Shown here: in pieces, positions 55,960 through 64,000 of the stretch
How the letters are laid out: the number at the start of each line of letters is the position of its first letter
Numbering within the stretch: position 1 is the stretch's first letter
Source of the DNA: Fasciolopsis buskii
Taxonomy: Eukaryota > Platyhelminthes > Trematoda > Plagiorchiida > Fasciolidae
Length of the DNA stretch: 64,000 bases
Assembly: GCA_008360955.1 (NCBI GenBank)
Contig: LUCM01002916.1
Span: 3,623-67,622 of the forward strand
Direction of reading: 5' to 3'
Notes under the pieces: generated by a model
The model's input: the letters and a program-made list of their open reading frames with translations, nothing else
The model's database searches: none
Told to the model about the DNA's origin: nothing
Made by a program: the position numbers and the translations under genes

Positions 55960-57345
55960 CTAGAGAGCCTAATTAGTGCAATTATTGGACTAGTTAGGCG
56001 AAGCCGTAGTGTTAGCAACCTAACAAAATTTATCCGGGGAATCAGTGATGACTAAATCAAGTGCAAGCCATATCAACAAAACCCTGTATTAGAGGATTAC
56101 TACTTGGTATCATTATTACGCAGATTACTAGCTCAAGTCACCACCTGGGGCAATCGTTTCATGATTACCTGAGGCAAGTCCAAAAAACGATCTGCGAATC
56201 AGGTAGCAGGCCTCCATAGTATTAACTTTATGTAAAATTACTTCGAGAAATATCATTAAACATTTTCTGATGTGACTCATAAAACTAATTTATCTTGTCA
56301 CCCAACAAATATGTTCTTCATCCCTAAATCCCATGACTAAAAAGCAGATATTTCAACCAATTGGGCCAGATTAAATCTCTGCCAGATCTCAAATGAAAGT
56401 GGGATTTCCAAACAATCATACAAAATTCGTGTACAATGCTGTCGTGGTTTGTGCTCTACACTCGATGATCCTTCATATTGTTTACTGATCAGTTCAAACA
56501 ATAGAATAAGCAAACTCCAGAAGACGACTGATTTCAGATTCTGTGTTGCATAAGTGATGTGAATGCATGTCATGAACTCGGGTGATTTCGATCGAATTCC
56601 ATTCCTAGTTCCGTGCATGAGATAGGTTGCCTGGTGCTGTGTTGTCATGGCTGACGATCATTAATGCCGGTTAGTGCGTAAGGACTGTGAAGATGAATGC
56701 TGGTGCCTAAAGGATTTGTCTGCTTTCATTCGAAATTTGTCATCCCGAGTTCCCCCTGTGTGTGCAACTGAAGCACTGGAAGATCGCAGACAAGGGTTCC
56801 AATACGAGTTTCACGAGTTGTTTATCGGGACGGTCAAATATGAGCAATTTTCGTTCTCAAAAATAGTGTTAATGCATTTTGCGCACAAGAGGAAGAGGTT
56901 GAATATTTTCTGATCCCAAAAATGATTCATCTAGAAGCTGATCAAATTTTTATCAACTTCAAATCCGATGCAACAAGCAACACTTTTTGTAAGCATCATG
57001 TATTACTAGTTTACCTGTAGGATCGCAAATTTTCAGTGACGTTTGTCACCCTATTTACGAGGGCATGTGGTAATATGGACGTGATTGTTTGACTGAGCGC
57101 TACTTTCTAGATGCACAGCTTTGACACCACAGAACGTCAAACACAATAACTGTTTCCGTGAGCTGACTTGGTACTAGTGACACATAGAAGATGTCAAAAG
57201 CAAATACGAGGGGAATGCGATAGTCAAGTATATTGTCAGAAAAACGTACCGTTCGGTTGTTCTATCCTGTGTATCCTACCTTTCTCGTCTTTTGCGTAAC
57301 TCGCGGGTTGTTCTCATGGCTGTCTCCGGTGCCTGTGATCATCTG
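55960..57345. other. no gene recognised
   Basis: The minus frame 56648-56337 and plus frame 56674-56913 are unassigned. The latter starts with a Cys-rich CEDECWCLKDLS that vaguely recalls the capping region of leucine-rich repeats, but no repeats are seen beside it. Confidence 0.3.
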
Positions 57346-57350
57346 TATCC

Positions 57351-57698
57351 TCAAATACTGTTAGGCAAGGACGAGTTAGATTCGTTCAACTGCACTGAAA
57401 TGGCCTTAATGATTTTGATACCGCGACGATATAAAAATCCGCATTGTCCATTTTTCGGCCTCTCCCCGTTGGATAGATCAAAGAGTGGCAACGACATTTT
57501 TCTAACCAACAAAACTTCGTATTCATCATTTTGTCTCCCCACCGTGGGGGTTAATGTGATAATTTTTTCTTGTCCACACTCGTATATCGATGCTTCTTGT
57601 GCCACTATTTTGTTTAATATAAGAGTTCTTTTGTTTGAATCCTTATATCTGGTCGTTGGACCCAACTTAGCCAAGCAATTAATCTCAAGGGGTTTCAT
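57351..57698 (-). CDS. coding-like open frame, product unknown
   Basis: The minus frame of 115 codons starts with ATG right after an acceptor-like ATAATCTTCAG and ends at TGA. It is rich in Lys, Glu and Asn (TLTPTVGRQNDEYEVLLVRK). The opposite plus frame is Phe/Ser/Leu-rich, the usual look of an antisense shadow, which favours the minus strand. No family match. It lies upstream of, and on the same strand as, the exons at 53.7-56 kb. Confidence 0.25.
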   Translation of the reverse strand: MKPLEINCLAKLGPTTRYKDSNKRTLILNKIVAQEASIYECGQEKIITLTPTVGRQNDEYEVLLVRKMSLPLFDLSNGERPKNGQCGFLYRRGIKIIKAISVQLNESNSSLPNSI

Positions 57699-57719
57699 AC
57701 TGAAGATTATGGGTTAGGA

Positions 57720-60700
57720 TCTCCCCATTACGGCAAGTTTTTTCTTAATTTTCAGTCCTTGGAAGACCTGAACTTTATTACTACAAGTGGTTTAACTTTG
57801 CAATTTATTACCAAAGCACGCAACAGATAGGAGGGCGAGAGTCACGGTTGATATGGCCCAGAATCCACATTTCTAACTCAATATTGGAGTCTACAAGCAT
57901 ATGAGTGCCTGAACGGGGTACCATCTGGTACATACAACTCACAAACGGCCATAACCGCCAAACCGGTCGATTACTTCTGGGAGAATTTGTTCCATCATCC
58001 ATATACGGTGCTACTTACGAGTAAACTCATCATGTTCGATTTTTTGTTTGACGCCTTACTGTACGGCTGATCTATCACAAGACTCTGTCGTTGAACCTAC
58101 CGGGTGTATCCATCATTTTCAGCAATTCACGTTGATAACGTATATTTCCCAAAATTGTTTTCTGTTGTCGGATTTGAAGTGCTTTACGAGCATCGTCTTT
58201 CACACTGTCTTCTTTAAAGAAGGAAAAGCTCTCCGACCACATTCTTGAGACTAGAAGGCCAAACAAAATCATTCGCTTGTGACTGAGAAGCAGAATAGCT
58301 CAAGGCCATGGGGTGCTACGGTTATTCGGTAAAATGAATGAGGAGACTGGGAGAGTTAACACATGTGCTAAACCGCGCACAGCGATTTCTTTCTTCGCTT
58401 TCGATGTGCTTTTCTCTTCAACCACGGTTTCAGTGGCATTTCGCCTATAAGGAAAGTATGATGAAGACGTGTATATATGAATTTACAAGTCGGGCTTAGT
58501 TTTATATATATATATATATATTGTGTGATCGAAACCATGGTCAGTGATGAGACGATACGTTTTGCTGTCAAAATTCTAAGTTTCACAGAGCTATTTGCTT
58601 CGGTGCCTTATAAAGTGAAAAAAACTTACCGTGATTGTAATTACACAACATAATGTTGAATCCACAAAGATAATCTAAGAAAGCTAAACATAGGTTCGTC
58701 TAGCTTTTTCAAATAATTTTTTACATCATGTTTATTCGATAATACACACACATACACACACGTACACGCTGATTTTTATGCGTTCAAGGAGCAATGGCTA
58801 TTGGAACACTTCCAGGTGCGAAAGAGACAGACAGTGCGCAAAACTGAGTGTTTGCCACTTCACATTCAAACACTTGGCAATCGCCAATCGAAATTATCAC
58901 ATCCTGGAGAAGCCACGCTGTGTTCGAACTGCAAGGATTTCTAAGCACCTATTTTTTTCTGCAAGAACCAAAACAGAAAACGAAACAGCAGAGTATAACA
59001 TTTTTTGCAACTAACCAAATAAGCAAAAAAACTGAGAGAAAATGGAACAAATTCATCGGCGCCTTGTGTTTGTTTGCATGCATGAATATCGGGGGGGGGG
59101 AGAGAAGAACACGTTTTTTTGGCTGCATAACTCAGGGTCCCAGCATCAGAAGCTGATCGAGTTTTCCAGGCCAAAGAAACTCTCGCGGAATACATAAGTC
59201 AATGAACCCAAACCTCGTGCGGAATCACGTGACTGTTTTTTTCACATCGTTCATTCACATTTTTTAAAATCCTGAATATGATTTAGAATCCCGACGGATT
59301 GTTTGTGCTGTTACTCCGATGTTCAGAGTCGTGCGAGATGCCTGAGCTGCTACATTCTAGTGATCACGTGATCCTAGAGTAATCGATAGCTTGGGCAGTG
59401 AGTTGCACACTCCAAGTACGCGTGACTGATGTGGGTTAAAATAGGGCGGAGAGGAAAACAAGAGAGATGAAAACGGAGTAAGTATACAAGTTTTTATTTC
59501 ATTACTCATCGGTCTAATCTTCAACGAGAAATATTTTTAGTGTTATTGAATCCATCTGATTGAGACCATTTTTTCTATGTAGCAGTGATTCTTTTCCAGG
59601 AAAGAATGTGAACAACTTCATCATGGAGGGACTCCGATTACCCAGATGATTCTTAGGAATTTTTTCGCAAAATGAAGCCATTTTTGAAGCCTGCGGAATT
59701 TCCTTTCTTGGTTAGGAATATTCTGCCAACAAATACAGAGCCATATTGGGAATTTCCCAATTTTCATCGGTCTCCCACGACCCGTTATTGGGTGTCTGTT
59801 TGTGGTTTATTTTACTCCATGCCATGGCTTCTAAAACCAGCTCGAGACTAGCAAAGGATGGTTATAGGTTGTTGCACTTGTGGATGCACTATTCAGGGTT
59901 TGGTTTGATTGGTACCTCGTGATGCCTGACACAATCCGGTGGGCAGATGCGATGCAACACAATGTAACAGTGTTTCAGCAGTAAGTTGAGACACGACACT
60001 CCGGTCTTGACAAGTTCCGCGAAACAAAGAAGAACAAGATTTTGGATGAACTAAGCGAAAGATGTTTACATCATCTTTTCTAACACAACTATCTTTCGTG
60101 AACATATGCTTAAAATGTTGTCCGAAATCGCCGGTCCTAGACAAATAAATTATTCTCATCAGGCACACGTTTGCAGGCATATGGCCTTGTTATTACCACC
60201 CGGATCTTAGCCGTCCAGAGCAACGGTTCCCTATGTTCTACACTTTGTCAGGCACGTGATCCCTTCTGAAGGTGCATCGGGTGGCCGGAAATTTTAGCCA
60301 CCGTAATACGCCCGGTTGTTTAACTAATCCGAACGACCATTCCCATGGACGGCTATTTCAGGAGTGACATTCATCAGACGAAATTGCTGTTGATCGAAAA
60401 CTAATTTACATTTATTTTACTTCCGTATTTCAAAAAACGCCTCGGAGGAAACTAAACACTATCAGAAAAGAATGAATCCGTATAAAATGATAGTGCAAGC
60501 AGATTTGAAGAAAAAAACTGGAACACCTATGGACGTCTTCTGCCACATGCACCGATTCCCATAACTGACAGCATTTCTTAGGATTCATCCCGTTGTCGTT
60601 CTATGGGGTAAATTTGTTTTGTCTTTTCTCAGTAACCGAATTCTCAGCGCTTCCAACAGCTAGGGTTTGTGGCTGGCACTTTTATGAAATCCTTAAAGCA

Positions 60701-61335
60701 CGAATTTAGTGAAAGAGGCTTAGCCATAACAACCAAGGAATGCCACGAATCTATGAGCCAGCCAGGTTTGCAGACTCCTGGTCGAAAGCAGCATTTGATT
60801 TAAGCTAATCATATCTATCGGGAAACTTTTCCAGCACCCGAAGTTGTATAGACCAACCGAAACAAAGCATTGGTTTTGCACAATGTCGTCAGGGTTATGT
60901 CGCGGCACCTGCTCATTGAAGTCAAGGTAAATGATTAACGATCAAAGTCCTCGCGCAGACAGAAGGCCACATTGGTATTCACCAACCTGGGATATCTATG
61001 GCTCTACGATTTTAAAACAAGGTCGTTGAGGGAAGACCATCGGTGTTTTAACACCTTTGTCTTCGCAATATTGGTAGAATATGGTGGGAAAATTTCGTGA
61101 GTAACTCAGACGTGAATCGTAAGGTACTGAGTCCTGGGGTCCAGTTTTTAGAATAGGCACTAAACGTGAACAGGTTCGGGTGACGGAGACAAGTTTTGTG
61201 CCTGTCCGACGAACGCTTGTCTCTTCACATGGTGAAGAAGATTGTTCGGAGTGGCCAGTCGATGGCATGAGAAAAAAAGAATCAAAACCTAAACCCGTGG
61301 ACTGTCTTGTGTTTGTGTAGTTAGACAACGTATTT
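57720..61335. other. no gene recognised; simple repeats
   Basis: It contains (TA)n at 58503-58521, a CA-rich stretch near 58744-58765, and a run of about 10 G at 59091-59100. The remaining frames are short and unassigned. The minus frame 61328-60996 may include shadow of the RTE 3' end that follows. Confidence 0.4.
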
Positions 61336-61339
61336 GGGG

Positions 61340-61520
61340 TCTGCGAAATCTCCTAAAGGACTGGAGACAATAGGTGATAAGACTCAGTTCCACAGTCAGT
61401 GGCATTCGAAAACTTCCTTCATCTGTATAGTTCTTCAACCTACTATCTTGCAATCGATCTTTCACTGCTTCTCATTCTTTTTTTCTTTTGCTTGGTTGGT
61501 GCTGAGGTGCATGTGAGTAT
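61340..61520 (+). mobile_element. RTE-like LINE 3' end, short relic
   Basis: One plus frame reads GLETIGDKTQFHSQWHS, equivalent to ETIGDMTQCRSQWRS of the RTE copy at 8.3 kb. It is followed by the shared TCAGTGGCATTCGAAAAC words. It is heavily truncated. Confidence 0.55.
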
Positions 61521-61653
61521 GTCGGCATTAGACAAATGCTTGTGCAAACTAAACTGAATCAAAAGAAGCAAACTTCAAGTGATAATAATGCAATCACTGT
61601 TCAAAAGTATGATTGCATAAAGATGGGATCACTGGGAAGTTTGTCACTATGGT

Positions 61654-61693
61654 AGAGAGAGGGAGAATGAAAGAGAGAGAGAGAGAGAGAGAC
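61654..61693 (+). repeat. (GA)n tract
   Basis: About 40 bases of mostly GA units. Confidence 0.9.
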
Positions 61694-61699
61694 GAAAGG

Positions 61700-62361
61700 C
61701 TGGATTTGGTAACAAAGACCAAGATTCGTTGAGTAGTTCTTCGTGGTTGTCGTAGTAGATAGGCCCAAACGTGTCGTTCAAAGCGACGCTATGTCTTTCC
61801 GAGACTATGTTGCGTAATCGACGACCTGATGCGTGTTCACCTTGTCTTGTGAATTGGCCGTGCGATACCAGTCGTCATAGTGCCTTAATAACCACACCAC
61901 GGTATTCGATTGGTCGATGACGTAACTGAGCAATCACGCTGGGTATGATGAACACAAGTCGTGTTCATCAAACCAAATAGCCTGAATGCAGCAGATACCA
62001 AATGAAATTGCATGAAAATGATCCTGGCTACACAGCGCAAAAGAACGCAATATATTTGTCTTTTCTACTCGAGTAATTCTGACAGTGTAACGAAGACGAT
62101 CGTGGTAACAGAAAGTCACACATACGAACTAGGTTTTTAGGTCAACAAAACATATCCTAGCGACAAATCATATGACCGATCGTGACAAATCATTTCGAAT
62201 CATTTGCAATAACACGCGACCTCGGTTACTAAAGTCCGCAGACGTGAAAACGATCAGCAGATTCCAATCGACTTTAGGTTCAAGTACTGGTCTACACGTC
62301 AACCTAGTTCTGTTTCCGTGGTCAACTTTGAGTAACGTACTGATTTCGATTTTTCTTTTAG
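61700..62361. other. no gene recognised; ends in a strong splice acceptor
   Basis: The last 15 bases form a pyrimidine tract, TTTCGATTTTTCTTTTAG, a textbook 3' splice site. Confidence 0.4.
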
Positions 62362-62430
62362 TACAATGAACTATAAGCGCGCGGAACTTGGCAGTAAACA
62401 GCAAACTGAGATCCAACAAAAACACACACG
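62362..62430 (+). CDS. candidate exon with start codon, product unknown
   Basis: A 69-base segment lies between a strong acceptor (TTTTTCTTTTAG) and a strong donor (ACACG/GTGAGT). An ATG four bases in opens MNYKRAELGSKQQTEIQQKH. The frame is open to the donor, and the peptide is hydrophilic and charged. Both borders are among the best in the window. The following 1.57 kb of unusual sequence begins right at the donor, so the downstream exon may be unreadable. Confidence 0.4.
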
Positions 62431-64000
62431 GTGAGTAATAATCTGTGCACGAGAGCCCACTATATCGAAACCACCATCACTGCGACCAAACCGGAGCAAC
62501 ACATTGACCACCCTAATATCGAAACTCTCTACTCTACTTTCGAGCACGCGCGACACTAGAAGAGACACGAGTCTACGTGATGAGCAGCGAGCAGAGAATC
62601 TCATAATCTATCTTTGCACTCAATACCGAGAACAGCACCGTCTATATGCACACACACATAATTCACTACAATCTGCGGTCCACCTTGCTGACATGTCGTG
62701 CGTTTGTATAATCACAACACACTGTCAACACCACACTCTATGGCCTCCACCACTATCCACGTCTCGCTAACTAACCACGAGAGCGATACAATCCAGTCTC
62801 ACTCGGAGCAATACACTGAGTCAGACCACAACCCGCGACGCACCCATCTACACACAATCTTCGACGATTCATAATGTCCATGGCCGACTTCGCTCTCATA
62901 GCATAGCAAGCCAAAGTGACGGATGAAAGGCTTTGAATATTGATGCTCAAGTGAATATGAGCCTGTAGAAGAACCTATGAGCAGCAATCATCCTAATTGC
63001 AAGTTCTTTATGTGAATGTTGAGGCGATGTATATCTATCGATAGATTATGCATCTGGACTATATTATTACTATCATCGGAGAGAGTAAGCCAAATGTGAA
63101 ACCTAGATGTCATTGCAAACTAAGCACTAGATAGAGCGCAAGTAGGGCTTAGAGTATCTATATAGCACTCAACACATATGCCATGAACTGTACAGCGAAC
63201 TAGTGCACGCTAGTGAGCGAGAGCGAGACTGTTCGAGTCTGATCAGAAGATAACGATACGAGCGTGAATAGATGATGATCCCAGAAGAGCAGACGAGAGC
63301 GCGAGCATTGTGAGCTGAATGATAAAGTCAAGTAGTCGAGCTACGAGTATAACCTCACACGCACGAGAAAGTATTCCTATCACGAGTGTACTATACTATA
63401 TCTATATCCACTTACTGTCACAGAGAGAGCCGTACACATGGTCTCATTAAGTGAAGTCCATGCTATCCACGCATGGTTGAGCGTGAGAGTATATATAAGA
63501 TAGCTATATATCTAATAATTATGAACGAGTCGTTAATACTCTACACACAGTAATGCACGCGAGAGACACCATCCATAGTATAAGAACAGCAATAGAGAGA
63601 CATTATCAATTGGCTGGATCCATCACATAGGAGTATGTGAGATGCACACACACGCTATTAGCTCCACCATATCCATAGAGGGTGCCGGCATAATGTATAG
63701 CGCTGACGCAACCGCTGGCATGTAGCTGAATTGAGTGAGAGCAGAGCGCGAGAGGGTTGTGATATGACAGATTACACGACAAGATCGCGACACTATTGCC
63801 TGACCCTAGATCTGTTGACCTCTGCACATATTACCAGCGTCCGGCAAACGCTTGCGTCACATTCACGACTGTGGTCTAATCTGCCTCGCCTACCGACTGT
63901 AAACACCAACTGTAGCCATTTAGTGCACTATTTGTTCCAATCCTAACTCATCCGGTGGTGCTCACACCGGACTGCGTTCTCAGAACAAGCGCCGTCGCTG
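62431..64000. other. right end without any homopolymer run of four or more bases
   Basis: Reading every line I find no AAAA, CCCC, GGGG or TTTT, although such runs are frequent in the rest of the window. Alternating two-base words (GAGA, CACA, TATA) are correspondingly common. No gene or repeat family is recognisable. This looks like sequence with collapsed homopolymers, for example an uncorrected long-read contig end. Frames here should not be trusted. Confidence 0.75.

Noticed and set aside
56674..56913. Leucine-rich-repeat capping domain
   Set aside because: Only the Cys-x-Cys spacing is suggestive; there are no leucine-rich repeats beside it and no clear splice borders.
57292..57717. Plus-strand frame of 141 codons
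   Set aside because: Its Phe/Ser/Leu-rich text looks like the antisense of the more coding-like minus frame 57698-57351.
1..64000. CRISPR array, bacterial operons or phage genes
   Set aside because: There are no regularly spaced repeats with unique spacers, no closely packed long genes and no ribosome-binding-site pattern; the splice-bordered exons and retroelements indicate an animal genome.

Overview
The window looks like a gene-poor, repeat-rich stretch of animal nuclear DNA, most likely from a flatworm of the trematode type. The reasons are spliced coding exons with GT/AG borders, a recognisable last exon of the small GTPase Cdc42, many decayed non-LTR retrotransposons of kinds common in flukes (RTE-like, CR1/Jockey-like), Penelope-like elements, and a family of tRNA-derived SINEs. 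The species assignment is inference. There are no operons, CRISPR arrays, rRNA genes or intact tRNA genes, and no open reading frame over about 170 codons; most open frames are chance or antisense shadows.

Layout. 1-5.1 kb: unassigned DNA, then the 3' end of an RTE-like LINE (minus) and a rearranged RTE copy (plus). 5.2-5.7 kb: a promoter-like stretch that may be a solo LTR. 6-9 kb: a SINE and two head-to-tail RTE copies (minus). 9.5-11.2 kb: a Jockey-type reverse transcriptase fragment and a Penelope-like GIY-YIG endonuclease fragment (minus). 12.2-13.4 kb: the terminal exon and 3' UTR of Cdc42 (plus), the only gene named with confidence. 13.4-21.7 kb: mostly featureless. 21.8-25.2 kb: a decayed reverse transcriptase piece and a nearly full-length decayed CR1/Jockey-like LINE (plus). 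29-39.4 kb: SINEs, (TAC)n and (TTA)n arrays, a Penelope reverse transcriptase fragment and two RTE 3' ends. 40-46 kb: several exon-like segments on both strands. 46.9-51.6 kb: a SINE-dense stretch. 52.7-52.9 kb: a TATG-type minisatellite. 53.7-56 kb: three minus-strand exon-like segments that can be read as one gene end. 61.3-62.4 kb: one more RTE 3' end and one well-bordered exon.

The exon-like segments were found by combining open frames with splice borders. Without transcript data they are candidates, and I could not name their products. The last 1.57 kb (62431-64000) is unlike the rest: I could not find a single homopolymer of four or more bases, which suggests uncorrected sequence rather than biology. 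I did not find a convincing new biological system. The points most worth checking are the Cdc42 locus, the unnamed exons, the SINE family with its shared tail, and the odd right end.
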